A stretch of DNA of 64,000 nucleotides from Aeoliella mucimassa (GCF_007748035.1 NZ_CP036278.1:4836001-4900000), one strand, 5' to 3'; shown: positions 52,805 through 62,915, counted from the stretch's first letter. Program-made: numbers and translations. Notes: generated by a model not told the origin, from the sequence alone.

Positions 52805-55174
52805 CTACCGCTTCTTCTTGCCGCCTTTGTTGGCCTTGCTGGTCGCCAGTTTCTTGTTGGCCGTCGAATCGCGATCGGAGTTCTTCGGCTTGTTCGAAAC
52901 CGACGTCTTGGGCACGTTGGTCTTCGGTGGTTCGGGGCGGGGAATCATCTTCCGCTCCGCGATACCCCAGATGCTCGAGGCAATGAAGTACAAGCACAAA
53001 CCAGCAGCCACTTTGAAGAACATGAAGCCCATGAAGAACATCATGAACTTGGTGACCTTCTGCATCATCTCGGCTTGCTCATCGGCCGCCGGGGGCATGA
53101 ACATCTTTTGCTGCAGCAAGAACAACGACACCGTGACCAGCGGCAGAATGTTGAGATAAGGGCCAAGAGCGAACATGCCTTCGCCGTTGAGGAACCACTG
53201 CGGCCACGGCATGCCCGACCAGTCGATCAGCATGTCGGGAGCGGCCAAGTTGGAGCACCAACGTAGTCCGGGAATCAGCGACGCCTGGCGGAGGTCGACG
53301 TCGACCATCAGCGCCCGATAGAGTCCGATGAAGATCGGCAGTTGAATGAACATCAACAAGCAACCGCCCATCGGATTGTAATTATGCTTGGCAAACAGCT
53401 CTTGCTGTGCCTTCATCTGAGCTTGGGTGTCGTCCTTATAACGCTCCTTGATGCGATCGATCTCCGGGCGCAGTTCCTGCATCATCGCCATGTTCTTGGC
53501 TTGCTTGCGGCTGAGCGGAGTCATCAACCCGCGGGCGAGCACGGTCAGGCCAAAGATCGCCAGGCCGTAGTTGCCGAGGAACGAGTAGAAGAAGTTCAGG
53601 ATGCCGACCATCAACTGGGGAATGCCCAGGTTGCCGGAGTAGCCGTAGTACACGAAGTCGTCGAGCGACTGCTGCGGCGCGGCCGGCAACGTGTACTCTG
53701 CCAGCAGGTCGGGATGCTTCGGCCCGGTGAACAAGGTCGAAGCATGCGTTTTCGACGAGCCCGCTTCGTCCTTGGCGGCCAGCTCGAGCATCTGACTGGT
53801 GAGTTTGAAGCTCGAGTTCTGATACTTTTGCTGGTAGCTGTTCTTGTCGTCGATTTTCGTGCTTGCAATGACCGGGGTGAACGTCGTGTACCAGCGTTCT
53901 TCGACCGCCTGCTTGAGCGGCACCATGGTCGCGGCAAAGTACTGCGCGTCGACACCGATGTAAGCGAGCGACTCGCCATCGCCGTACGGGTTGATCTTAC
54001 CTTTGGCGATATTGCGGCACGCAAAGTCTTTCTCGGCACTGCCGTAGGTTCGCATCAGCACGTCGCGAATGCCGTAGCCCGACCATCCGCGGCCGACCTT
54101 ACTGGCGTACCAGAACCCTTCGATCGGCAGCCCGTTAGGACCCTGCAACACGTACTGCACCTGCTGCGGAGTGGAGAGCAGGTTGCGAATCTCGACATCG
54201 AACTCAAAGTGGTAGGTGATTTCGTTGTTGGTATCTTCGGTGGCTTGTTCTTCGCTCACGTCCTTGGCGATCTTCAGCCGCTTCACGACTTCGATGCCGA
54301 GTTCCGGCAGCACCTTGCTGAAGGTCAGTTGGTCGGCCACGGTATCGTCGACTGCCCACACGCCGGTCACGAGCTCGGCGTTGGCCTTGTCGAACGCCTG
54401 CACGGTTCCGTTGTACGGTTCGATGCGGCTGATGGTGATTTCGAGCGACGGGTGGGCCTCGAATTCCGGCGGCAGCTTATCGCTGTGCAGGAAGATGTTC
54501 TCTTGCTCAGGGCGGATCAACTCGAGCGGCCGGCGAATCAGCTTGGCCGTGAGCGTCTTGGCGGCCCCGCCCCGTTGAACGGTTACGGTGACCTCTTCGC
54601 CTGGCTTCGACTTCGCCATGGCAAGCGCGAAATCGGCGACCTCTTTGATGTCGCCGCCGACCATCTTGCTGTTGGCAGCCGGCTGGATGGAGGTCAGCAC
54701 GTCGTCGGCCTCGACGCCGGCCAGGGCGGCTGGGCTGCCGGGCGTGACCGATTGGATCACCACGCCGGTGGGGCTATCAGTGAGTTCCAACTGGCCGAGA
54801 AACCCCGACTGGTCGTGCAAATCGCGGTACTTGGGACTCGCGAGCTGGATGCGGCGGATGGTCGCCCCGTGGGTGTCGAACGTCGCCGCCATGCGGTAGG
54901 GGCTATCGGGATCGATCGATCCGAGCGTGACGAACGGAGGGGAATCGACCTCGGGAGCCACGATTTGCTCGGCCGGCGGAGCCTGGTCGCCTTGCTCTTC
55001 GCCGGATGCCGGATCGTCGCCCTCAGCGCCTGCAGCGTCGCCACCCTCGGCTTCGGCAACCGCATTTGCATCGGCATCGGGCTTGGGCTTCACCACCTTG
55101 GGAGGATTGAAGAGCGTCCATAGCATAAGTATGGCGCAAGCCGTGATGAGAAAGTTGACGTATCTCCTATCCAC
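52805..55174 (-). CDS. yidC: Membrane protein insertase YidC with an inserted PDZ domain
   Basis: A 789-residue YidC starting at GTG 55174, which has AAGGA 13 bases upstream; no ATG precedes the first transmembrane helix (VNFLITACAILMLWTLF). A disordered acidic stretch (about 30-75) follows, then a periplasmic region containing a PDZ-like domain at about residues 135-215: GVVIQSVTPGSPAALAGVEADDVLTSI, then GEEVTVTVQRGG. The periplasmic beta domain continues, and the five-helix insertase core starts near 560: YGLAIFGLTVLARGLMTPLSRKQAKNMAMMQELRPE and NPMGGCLLMFIQLPIFIGLYRAL. The tail is basic. It inserts proteins into the inner membrane; the PDZ domain is not part of E. coli YidC (548 residues). 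Confidence 0.9.
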   Translation of the reverse strand: MDRRYVNFLITACAILMLWTLFNPPKVVKPKPDADANAVAEAEGGDAAGAEGDDPASGEEQGDQAPPAEQIVAPEVDSPPFVTLGSIDPDSPYRMAATFDTHGATIRRIQLASPKYRDLHDQSGFLGQLELTDSPTGVVIQSVTPGSPAALAGVEADDVLTSIQPAANSKMVGGDIKEVADFALAMAKSKPGEEVTVTVQRGGAAKTLTAKLIRRPLELIRPEQENIFLHSDKLPPEFEAHPSLEITISRIEPYNGTVQAFDKANAELVTGVWAVDDTVADQLTFSKVLPELGIEVVKRLKIAKDVSEEQATEDTNNEITYHFEFDVEIRNLLSTPQQVQYVLQGPNGLPIEGFWYASKVGRGWSGYGIRDVLMRTYGSAEKDFACRNIAKGKINPYGDGESLAYIGVDAQYFAATMVPLKQAVEERWYTTFTPVIASTKIDDKNSYQQKYQNSSFKLTSQMLELAAKDEAGSSKTHASTLFTGPKHPDLLAEYTLPAAPQQSLDDFVYYGYSGNLGIPQLMVGILNFFYSFLGNYGLAIFGLTVLARGLMTPLSRKQAKNMAMMQELRPEIDRIKERYKDDTQAQMKAQQELFAKHNYNPMGGCLLMFIQLPIFIGLYRALMVDVDLRQASLIPGLRWCSNLAAPDMLIDWSGMPWPQWFLNGEGMFALGPYLNILPLVTVSLFLLQQKMFMPPAADEQAEMMQKVTKFMMFFMGFMFFKVAAGLCLYFIASSIWGIAERKMIPRPEPPKTNVPKTSVSNKPKNSDRDSTANKKLATSKANKGGKKKR

Positions 55175-55319
55175 TTCGGTTCCAGTCCTTCCGGCGTACG
55201 GCGGGCGTATTGGGGGGTGTTGGCGAGGTCGTCCTGCGACAGGGCAGTTTCGACGCAAAGCGAGCGAGGCGAACGAATTCGCTTATTCGCCATAAGGCAA
55301 CGAATCTTGGACCTTTCTG

Positions 55320-56075
55320 CTAGCGACCTTGCTTAATGCGGTCGCCGAGGAAATTGTCCAAATCGGGAATGTCGTAAATCTTGTTGGCGGTTACATCGCG
55401 ATCGTAATCCACCCGGTGGAACGTGACCTGATGCTCTTCCTGCACCACGTAGCACGAGCGATTGTCGCCATCGCGGGGCTGACCGACCGAACCGACATTG
55501 ATCATGAATTTCTGATCGGTCACGTTGTAAACGTAGTTTGTCTCGTCCGGCGACAGGAAGTTGCGGCTCTCGGTAAACACACCTGGCACGTGCGTGTGTC
55601 CCTGGAAGCAGCCAAGCGTGATCAGGCCGAACAGCTTGTCCATTTTCTTCTGGTTGTAGATATCTTCGGGGAACACATACTCGTTCACGGGGTTACGAGC
55701 CGAACCGTGCACGAACAGCCAGTTGCCATCGCGGTGGACCCGCGGGAGTGCGCCGAGGAAATCCCACCGACGGTCGGTGTCGTCGCGACTGCCGGTGCCA
55801 TTTTCCAGCTGCGCCCGAGTCCAGAAGATCGCCCGTTCGGCCCCGCTGTTGAATCCCTCGGGATCAAACAGAGCACCTTGGTCGTGGTTACCCAAGATGG
55901 TGACCGCCGCATTGTCGATCACCAAATCCAAGCATTCACAAGGATTGGGTCCGTAGCCGATAATATCGCCCAGACAAAAAATTTCGGTCACTCCCTGACT
56001 GCGGATGTGCTCCAATACAGCCTTGAGTGCCTCGACGTTGCCGTGAATATCGCTGATTATTGCCCGCTTCAACAC
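55320..56075 (-). CDS. Calcineurin-like metallophosphoesterase
   Basis: A 251-residue metallophosphoesterase with the five metal-binding motifs: [10 protein letters not shown] near residue 8, [11 protein letters not shown] near 38, LGNHDQGAL near 63, VHGSA near 124 and GHTHVPG near 160. The start is GTG 56075, with GAGG eight bases upstream. Length and motifs are those of the YfcE/PP2A-like subfamily. The substrate (phosphodiester, diadenosine tetraphosphate or phosphoprotein) is unknown. It lies 145 bases upstream of yidC on the same strand. Confidence 0.9.
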   Translation of the reverse strand: MLKRAIISDIHGNVEALKAVLEHIRSQGVTEIFCLGDIIGYGPNPCECLDLVIDNAAVTILGNHDQGALFDPEGFNSGAERAIFWTRAQLENGTGSRDDTDRRWDFLGALPRVHRDGNWLFVHGSARNPVNEYVFPEDIYNQKKMDKLFGLITLGCFQGHTHVPGVFTESRNFLSPDETNYVYNVTDQKFMINVGSVGQPRDGDNRSCYVVQEEHQVTFHRVDYDRDVTANKIYDIPDLDNFLGDRIKQGR

Positions 56076-56277
56076 CGATCGTGCCTCGCGTCAGTTAAAT
56101 ACGCGTCAAACGCGTGTGCCAGGTTGCGAACGCCCGCTCGCGAACAGAACTGCTAATATAACGGATCGAGGCAACTCGCCCCAACCCAACGCTCACCTGG
56201 CCGACGATACTGGGTGATAGTCCTGTCCGAAACTCACAAATCTAAGACTCAATTGAACTTGCGTCAAGCGGGCCGAC

Positions 56278-56982
56278 ATGAATCCACCGATTATCCTTGC
56301 GATCGAAACCTCCGGAAAAATAGCCAGTTTAGCCTTGCTCGAGGCTCAACCGGCCGATTGCCAGCTGCTGCAACAAGTTGCACTCGCTGCCGATCAGCGT
56401 ACCGCCCAGGCGTTGGTGCCTGCAATGCACCAACTGCTCAAATCCCACAACATGGATGCTAGCCAGCTCGGGGCCATCGCAGTGGTGACCGGCCCGGGGT
56501 CGTTCACTGGGCTCCGCATCGGCGTGACCGCGGCCAAAACCTTAGCTTATGCCAGCGAAACCACGTTGGCCGGAGTCAACACGCTCGACACCCTGGCCGC
56601 GCAGGCGCCGGCCCAGGCAGCTCGGGTGTGGGGAGTGGTCGACGCCCAGCGGGGCGATCTATTCGCTGCCTGCTACACGACCGACATGCGGCAAACCCTG
56701 GGCGAGAGCGATCCCACCCAGCTGCTGGCAGCCGAACGTTGGCTCGAGCAGCTTCAGCCGGGCGATGTGGTAATCGGGCCGGCGGCGGCCCGCTATGCGG
56801 TACGTTTGCCAGAGGGAGCCGAGATGGCCCCAGAGGCCGACTGCACCCCTCACGCGGCGACGGTCGGCCAGCTTGGCTGGCAAATCATCAACCGCCAGGG
56901 CGGGGTCGATCCGTTCGCCCTGGTGCCGCATTACCACCGCTTGAGCGCGGCCGAGGAAAAGGCCCTTGCAGCCAAGCGGTAA
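56278..56982 (+). CDS. tsaB: tRNA threonylcarbamoyladenosine biosynthesis protein TsaB
   Basis: A 234-residue ASKHA-fold protein, partner of TsaD in making t6A37 on tRNAs. Signature: LAIETSGKIASLALLE near the start, QALVPAMHQLL, VVTGPGSFTGLRIGVTAAKTLAYA near 68-90, and WGVVDAQRGDLFAACY near 115. It has TsaB length and lacks the metal-binding His residues of TsaD. Only 17 bases separate its stop from the convergent EF-hand gene. Confidence 0.93.
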   Translation: MNPPIILAIETSGKIASLALLEAQPADCQLLQQVALAADQRTAQALVPAMHQLLKSHNMDASQLGAIAVVTGPGSFTGLRIGVTAAKTLAYASETTLAGVNTLDTLAAQAPAQAARVWGVVDAQRGDLFAACYTTDMRQTLGESDPTQLLAAERWLEQLQPGDVVIGPAAARYAVRLPEGAEMAPEADCTPHAATVGQLGWQIINRQGGVDPFALVPHYHRLSAAEEKALAAKR

Positions 56983-56999
56983 CCGAATATCGCGAAGGC

Positions 57000-57596
57000 T
57001 TATAGCTTCTTGAGGTCGAACGTGGGGTTCACCCCCTCGCGCGAGCTGGAGTTCGCTTCGTGCCCGCAGGTCTTGGTTTCCCCACCTGCGGTGATCGTCA
57101 CGTTGTAGAGACCGATGAGCATCAAGTCGCGTCCCTGCAAGCTGCTCGGCAGGTCGGCGTCGGCGTACGTCAGCCGGGCGATGCCTGCGGAGTCGGTCGT
57201 GCCTTGAGCGGGAGAGAGCACGTCGGCCAGGAACTCGACCGGCGCGTAATTCACAGTCGCCCCGGCAACCGGGCGGTTGCTGCTGAGCACCGTGCACGTG
57301 ATGTTTGCCAGCGTTGCATCGCTGGCAAACAGCGTGCTCAGACGACTCTCGAGTTCGTCCTTGGCAATGTTGCCATCGCCGCTGGAGTCGTACAGTTGCA
57401 GGCTGTCGCGCAACGCGGGGCAGCTCTCGAGCTCGGAACTATCGAGCTGACCATCGCCGTTGGTGTCGAGCTTCTCGAACGCACTACTTGCGGCCGACGA
57501 AACGTTTACCGACTTGCTTCGCCAGTCGTCGTTATTCATCCCGCCGCAACCGGTGACTACCAGCAGCAACCCTACACACGCAGCCTGAACCTTCAA
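57000..57596 (-). CDS. EF-hand-containing lipoprotein (TTG start), function unknown
   Basis: A 198-residue protein. I start at TTG 57596, preceded by AAGGAG six bases upstream, which gives a lipoprotein signal peptide with lipobox VTGC (LLLVVTGCGG). Two EF-hand calcium loops follow: DTNGDGQLDSSEL near 45 and DSSGDGNIAKDEL near 70. The second half is an Ig-like or transthyretin-like beta domain (CTVLSSNRPVAGATVNYAP, then DSAGIARLTYAD), as in carboxypeptidase-regulatory-type lipoproteins of planctomycetes. No catalytic motif. It follows the DUF1559 gene by 55 bases on the same strand; such pairs are frequent in this phylum, as far as I recall. Confidence 0.75.
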   Translation of the reverse strand: MKVQAACVGLLLVVTGCGGMNNDDWRSKSVNVSSAASSAFEKLDTNGDGQLDSSELESCPALRDSLQLYDSSGDGNIAKDELESRLSTLFASDATLANITCTVLSSNRPVAGATVNYAPVEFLADVLSPAQGTTDSAGIARLTYADADLPSSLQGRDLMLIGLYNVTITAGGETKTCGHEANSSSREGVNPTFDLKKL

Positions 57597-57651
57597 CGCA
57601 CTCTCCTTCAATGCATCATCGCCGCGAACCGAATTGATCAACCAGCCAGCG

Positions 57652-58701
57652 TTACCGGCGGCCACCACTGTCGCGTTGGGGATTGTAATACTGCTCGTGA
57701 TCCACGGCACCATCCTTACGATTGCAAGCACCACGGAACGCGTAGCTGTCGATGTCGTATTCGATGGCATCCACGCTACCGTCGCAGTAGGCCATCATGA
57801 AAACTGACGGATGTGAGCTCCCGAAACGGGTGTCGTCTGGTACCCCTTCGGTGTCTTGCTGTGGAGCATTGTAGCCGTTGCGGTAGTTGTCGTTGTTGTA
57901 GCCAGTGCACCAAGTTTCGTTGTCACCACCATCGTTGCCAGTGATGTAGTTGGCTGGATTCAGGTACTTTTCGCCGTAGAGGAAAGTCTTGGACGTACCA
58001 TCGGTGATGTGACGAATATCCACTTCGCTGCGACGGAAGCTGATGCCGTTGAGTTCGGCCACTCCCAAACAACTGGAGGTCTTCTTGCCGGTCTTGCTGT
58101 TGCACCAATCAAAATTGGCTGCCGCTGCAATCGTCGATGGCTGATTACCATATTGGTTGTGCAACTGATCGCCGGTGTTGGCCGCGTAGTCGCTGCGACC
58201 AACCAGTCCGCCTCCGGATACGTTCTGAGCATTGTAGGCAATGAAGTCTCCATCCCACGGCTTCGGCATCAACGACGTGACCCGACGCGAGGGACAGCGG
58301 ATCATATCGACCGGCTGCTGCACCACCTGGGTTGCCCCAATTTTCTGCTGTGCAGTGATGTTCTCAGGATCTCCATCCGAGGCCAGATCGTGCAGAGCGG
58401 TCTCTTCAATGAAGGGGAGCAGCGAGTAAATCCACCCACCAGGTTGTTTTTCGCCGTAGCCGCGATCAGCGTCACCGACCCAGAAGTAGTCCCATCCACC
58501 AGAGGGATAGAACTTCATGGTGGATTGGTGATTCATCGCACCCAAAGCGAGTTGCTTTAGATTGTTGCGACAGCTTTCGCGTCGAGCCGCTTCGCGAGCT
58601 GCTTGCACAGCGGGTAACAACAGGGCTACCAAGATGCCGATAATGGCGATCACCACCAGCAGTTCAACCAACGTAAAGGCGGCATTCCGTTTTGTCTTCA
58701 T
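57652..58701 (-). CDS. DUF1559 prepilin-like protein
   Basis: A 349-residue protein of the planctomycete-expanded DUF1559 family. The N-terminus is a type IV prepilin-like leader: [35 protein letters not shown], with the +5 Glu present but Ala, not Gly, at -1. The middle has the family's [12 protein letters not shown] and PSRR motifs, and the C-terminus a typical DG region ([20 protein letters not shown]). A strong ribosome-binding site (AGGAG) precedes ATG 58701. It is probably processed by a prepilin peptidase and assembled in a pseudopilus or held in the inner membrane; role unknown. Confidence 0.9.
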   Translation of the reverse strand: MKTKRNAAFTLVELLVVIAIIGILVALLLPAVQAAREAARRESCRNNLKQLALGAMNHQSTMKFYPSGGWDYFWVGDADRGYGEKQPGGWIYSLLPFIEETALHDLASDGDPENITAQQKIGATQVVQQPVDMIRCPSRRVTSLMPKPWDGDFIAYNAQNVSGGGLVGRSDYAANTGDQLHNQYGNQPSTIAAAANFDWCNSKTGKKTSSCLGVAELNGISFRRSEVDIRHITDGTSKTFLYGEKYLNPANYITGNDGGDNETWCTGYNNDNYRNGYNAPQQDTEGVPDDTRFGSSHPSVFMMAYCDGSVDAIEYDIDSYAFRGACNRKDGAVDHEQYYNPQRDSGGRR

Positions 58702-58859
58702 TCCAGCACTCCTGCACCAAGAGAATGGGTGGTCGACAGCTTTCCGAGAAACTGTGAAATGTAGTTATAGCTCGAATCGGGCATCTTCTGTCAATCATTT
58801 AGATCGGAAGATGCCGCGATTCGTGCCATTGCGAGTCGGTAAGATGAGTCAATTTCGCT

Positions 58860-61800
58860 TTAATTCTTCCGCATTTTCCAAGCCAGACCACAGGTCGCAG
58901 CCAGCAACAACATCACGAGCGAGGTCGGTTCGGGAACCGCTTGACCAGCAAGCAACTCGCCGAGATTCAACGAACCTGGATCGGGGTGATTGGCCCACAG
59001 GATACTCCAGTCGCTAAAGTCGACCATACCGTCCAAGTTGAAGTCGCCATTTTGCCAAGTGCCAAAGTCGCCCGCGGTCACGGTGTTGTGGGCACCTTGG
59101 AACTGATTGACCGAACGCCAGTTCGAAACGACCGCGTTGACGTCGATGTCGTCGATCACGCCGTCGAAGTTCGAGTCGCCGGGAATCAGGTCGGATCCAC
59201 CGAGTAGCGAATCGAGCTCTGCAGCAATCCAGGCGTTATCTTCAAACAGGTTGAATGTGCCGTAGTTCTTGCCAGCAGGCGAGGTAGTGACGCCGGTGTT
59301 GTCGCCATAGACGTACATCTCGATTTCGTCGACCGCCCCTTCGAAGTACTCACCATGTACCGCGCCGAAACCATCGCCTTCGAGTTCGGCGGCACCGATG
59401 GTGAGCTGCCCAACCCGAGTACCTCCCGAGATAAACGCTTCGGGTGGCTGAGTATCGGCGTTGGCCGAAACCGCGATTCCGTCGACGTAGACTACCGACA
59501 TGAACTCGTTGAAGTCTTTGCCACCATCAATTTCGGGAGCGAAATCGTCGCCGGCGGTATAGATGTGGTGCATCACGTGGTACCAGGTGTCGCCCACCAC
59601 GTCGACCGTGGCTTCGATGTCGGTATCATTCACGTGGTACGAGTTGATCTGAGTCCACTTGCCATCGGCAGTAATGGCAACACCACCGGCGGTCATCGTG
59701 TCCATCAGAACCACTTGACGTTCGGTGCCAAGTTTCGAGCCTGCTTCGGGATAAACCCACATCTGCAGACCACGAGCAGAAATGCCGTCATAATTAAAGG
59801 GGTAAGGATCCTCTCCATTGGGATCGATCAACGGCAGATTGGGAGCGTTGCCTTGTTCACCAAGCTCGGTAGGACCGGCCAAGACATCGGGACGATTCAA
59901 TGGCAGGTTCGTGTAGAGCACATCGCCATCGCCATCGAACTGAGCGCCCAGCGTGTTGCCAGCACCGGGACGATTCAACCCCGAAGCGCCCATGCTCACG
60001 TAGGTTGGATTGCCAATGACTTGCAGATCGATGTAGGCACCGCTCGGACCTTGCGAATCGTAGGTATAGCCGTCGCTCTCCGAACCAATGGTGGTGTTCT
60101 CCGTAGCGGTTTCGTCGTCGCCTAACTGATACCAACGATCGACCGTGACATTGGCTACCTGAGCCGATGCCTGACTGCAGATCGCAACCGCAATCAACAG
60201 AGCAGCGGCAGTTCCCTTTGAGGCTACGCTTGAAAACATCGCGTTCAATACTCCCTTACGTTGTGCGCCAACCACCAAGGCGATCGTGCCGAGCACGGTT
60301 AGCATTAACATCGAAGAAGGCTCAGGAACGACGCTGGAGGCAGCTAAGCTGCCACTAGCGCCTCCAGAGACGTTCCCAAAGTTGGCCTTCCAAAGATCGT
60401 AGTCATCGCTATCGACGGTACCCGAACCGTTGCCGTTGCCCGACAGCAGATCGCCTTCGGGCGAGCCAAGGTTATCGCGCCACACGGTGTAGTCGCCGAG
60501 ATTCACGATGCCGTCGCCGTTGAAGTCGCCATCGAGGCTCGGTGCGACCACGGTAGTGAACTCCACATTACCGGTTCGCATGAGTCCCGAAACTGCATTG
60601 CGGTACAAGAACTCAACGGGCTGCTCGCCAGCACCCGCCTGATAGGCGGCACCGAGGAACATGCTTTGGCCTGCTTCGAGCGACTGGCTGCCAGTCAGGT
60701 GGAATTCTGACAGGAAGCCATTGCTAGCGCCACCGAGCACTTCCCAACCATCGGCATCGCCAGGCCCTGCGTCGAGTGGGCTCCAACCAGCCTCGTTTAG
60801 GCTGTTGTTGGACGAAGAAATCTCGTAGTACTCCATCGGCACTGCAGCAGCGATGGTCGTATCGTTCACGATTTGGGCCAGTCCGCTCGTGGGATCGATT
60901 TCGAGCGTAAGAGCGGTTTCCGCTTCGCTAAGGAAACTCGAAGCGGTGATTTCGATACCAGCAATATTGCTGATACCAGGATTTGTACGAGCCGGAGAAC
61001 TTAGCGTAAGCAAACCAGACAAACCACTGGCGGTAATTGAGTTACCAGAGTCGATCATGCCAGAGCTAATGGCAAATGCTCCACTGGTCGTGTAGTTGGT
61101 GCCATTAATGTCCATATCGAACAGACCAACGGTTCCATCACCAGAGTCGGTGTTGAAGTACACGGTGACATCGTAAGTTGCAGCGGGAATGTCGGCGATC
61201 TCGACGTTCATGCCAGTCGCCCCGTTATCGTCGAGAAAACCACGCAACAGCTTCGCTTCTTCGGTATCTTCGGGACCAGCCGACCAAGTGGTAGCCGAGT
61301 GCCATGAAACGCCAGCACCGGTGCTAATGCCATTTTGATCGACCAAGGTGCTGGAACCGAGATTGCCTGAGAAGTTATTCCAGTTCGTCGAATTGACCTG
61401 TCCGGCAGGACCGTCGACGGCAACGCCGTTGCCGATGAAGTTGATGCTGATTGCCGATTGAGCGGTGGCCACGTTGGCAGACAAGGTGAAAACGGTCAGC
61501 ACGCAAGCGACCAAGGCCAACCCGCGACGCATTTTTCGACCACAGCAAAAACCAGCTAATACCAAGCCAAACAGGGCCAACGTAGTGGGCTCGGGCACCG
61601 AGTTGGCTTGCGGCAATGCGGCAAACGCAGCGGCCGAGTTGTTCGCGATGAACACTTCCTTAAAGGCCAGCAGGTCGTCGATGTCGTTGTCGCCATCGCC
61701 GTCGAAGTCGCCTTGATAGTAAGCTTCAGCCACCGACAAGCCAGTCAAATCGCTCTTATAGCCGTCGCGTTGGGTCGGCCAGTCGAGGGCGTCGATCACG

Positions 61801-62915
61801 CCGTCGAAGTTGTAGTCGCCATACTCGTAGGTGGTGCTACCGTTGCTCGAATCGCTGTCAACGACTTCCATGATACCCTTCGTGGCATCGGCATCACCAG
61901 CAACCAGATACTCAAACGACAAATCCGCTTCCGAGGGGAACTGGCGCCAGAGTGCGGAGCCGAGCGAAATCGACTGCCCTTGGGCGATGGTGCCAGTCGA
62001 TAGAGTCGCTTCGCTCAATTCTTCCTGCGAATCAACGATTTCCATCCAGCTATCATCGCTTCCGATGGTGCCATCCGAGTCGTAGGTATCGGTAATCGAA
62101 GTCCATGCTTCGGGATTCCACGCACCATTGCCTGATAGCAGACCAAGACCGGCAAATTCCACCGTCGAACCGGTGTTGTTGCTGAGCATCACGTCGCCGG
62201 TGTCGCGATCGACACTCAAACGTAGCGCAACGTCGTAGATGATGTCGTCGATCTCTTCGATGATCAAACCGGTGATCGAACCGCGCTGCGAACCGTTGCG
62301 AGGGTTGCCTTGAATCGACAGCGAACTTCCCGAGGAATTGATGGTCCAGTAATTTCCACGGTTAGTTCCGTCGGCTAGCGCCCAGGAGTCGCCCGTCGCA
62401 GCACTGGTAGCGTTGATGCCACCGTAGGCAGGGGCCGTTGCTGCACCAAACACCGAAGCTCCGTTCACGGTGAAGTCGAGCGTGTCGTATTCATCGCCTT
62501 GATCAGAAGCCAGCAAACCGTAAACGCGGTAGCTGGCATAAGGAATACCGGAGACACTGACCGAAATGCCCGAGCCACCATCGTCGAGATAACCGACCGA
62601 TAGCTTGGCTTCGTCGGTGCCGGTACCGTCGCCGTTGTACCAGACATTCGAAGAACTCCAGGTAATCGAAGCACCGGTATCGATTCCGGAATCGTCGATC
62701 AGGTTGCTCATGCTTCCCGAAGCGCTTGCCGTGGATCCATTCCAGTTGGCACTATCGGTATCTAGAGGACCGATCAACTCGCCGCCGTTGAAGATTTGGT
62801 TGCCGTTGTTTTCGCTGAAATTGAAAGAAATAATCTGGGCTTCGGTTTTTACACAGCAGCAGGCCGCGCCAACTATGAGGGCCAGCCATAGATACGATCG
62901 GGCAGGGAACGTCAT
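58860..62915 (-). CDS. Triple PEP-CTERM/dockerin-like exported protein (three exosortase substrates in one reading frame)
   Basis: A 1351-residue single open frame made of three complete units. Unit 1 (1-461): signal peptide (LWLALIVGAACCCVKTEAQ), beta domain, dockerin-like motifs (GDYNFDGVIDALDW, GDFDGDGDNDIDDLL), then PEP-CTERM VPEPTTLALFGLVLAGFCCGRK. Unit 2 starts at Met 462 (base 61532) within the basic end of that motif: signal peptide MRRGLALVACVLTVF..., domain, GDFNGDGIVNLGDY, VPEPSSMLMLTVLG... Unit 3 starts at Met 893 (base 60239): signal peptide, LamG-like domain (VDEIEMYVYGD), GDSNFDGVIDDIDV, and VPEPTSLVMLLLAATCGLAWKMRKN at the true end. ATG 62915 has AGGAG 10 bases before it; unit 3 has AAGGGAG before its Met, so internal starts are possible. 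Exosortase would cut at each PEP motif. Confidence 0.8.
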   Translation of the reverse strand: MTFPARSYLWLALIVGAACCCVKTEAQIISFNFSENNGNQIFNGGELIGPLDTDSANWNGSTASASGSMSNLIDDSGIDTGASITWSSSNVWYNGDGTGTDEAKLSVGYLDDGGSGISVSVSGIPYASYRVYGLLASDQGDEYDTLDFTVNGASVFGAATAPAYGGINATSAATGDSWALADGTNRGNYWTINSSGSSLSIQGNPRNGSQRGSITGLIIEEIDDIIYDVALRLSVDRDTGDVMLSNNTGSTVEFAGLGLLSGNGAWNPEAWTSITDTYDSDGTIGSDDSWMEIVDSQEELSEATLSTGTIAQGQSISLGSALWRQFPSEADLSFEYLVAGDADATKGIMEVVDSDSSNGSTTYEYGDYNFDGVIDALDWPTQRDGYKSDLTGLSVAEAYYQGDFDGDGDNDIDDLLAFKEVFIANNSAAAFAALPQANSVPEPTTLALFGLVLAGFCCGRKMRRGLALVACVLTVFTLSANVATAQSAISINFIGNGVAVDGPAGQVNSTNWNNFSGNLGSSTLVDQNGISTGAGVSWHSATTWSAGPEDTEEAKLLRGFLDDNGATGMNVEIADIPAATYDVTVYFNTDSGDGTVGLFDMDINGTNYTTSGAFAISSGMIDSGNSITASGLSGLLTLSSPARTNPGISNIAGIEITASSFLSEAETALTLEIDPTSGLAQIVNDTTIAAAVPMEYYEISSSNNSLNEAGWSPLDAGPGDADGWEVLGGASNGFLSEFHLTGSQSLEAGQSMFLGAAYQAGAGEQPVEFLYRNAVSGLMRTGNVEFTTVVAPSLDGDFNGDGIVNLGDYTVWRDNLGSPEGDLLSGNGNGSGTVDSDDYDLWKANFGNVSGGASGSLAASSVVPEPSSMLMLTVLGTIALVVGAQRKGVLNAMFSSVASKGTAAALLIAVAICSQASAQVANVTVDRWYQLGDDETATENTTIGSESDGYTYDSQGPSGAYIDLQVIGNPTYVSMGASGLNRPGAGNTLGAQFDGDGDVLYTNLPLNRPDVLAGPTELGEQGNAPNLPLIDPNGEDPYPFNYDGISARGLQMWVYPEAGSKLGTERQVVLMDTMTAGGVAITADGKWTQINSYHVNDTDIEATVDVVGDTWYHVMHHIYTAGDDFAPEIDGGKDFNEFMSVVYVDGIAVSANADTQPPEAFISGGTRVGQLTIGAAELEGDGFGAVHGEYFEGAVDEIEMYVYGDNTGVTTSPAGKNYGTFNLFEDNAWIAAELDSLLGGSDLIPGDSNFDGVIDDIDVNAVVSNWRSVNQFQGAHNTVTAGDFGTWQNGDFNLDGMVDFSDWSILWANHPDPGSLNLGELLAGQAVPEPTSLVMLLLAATCGLAWKMRKN

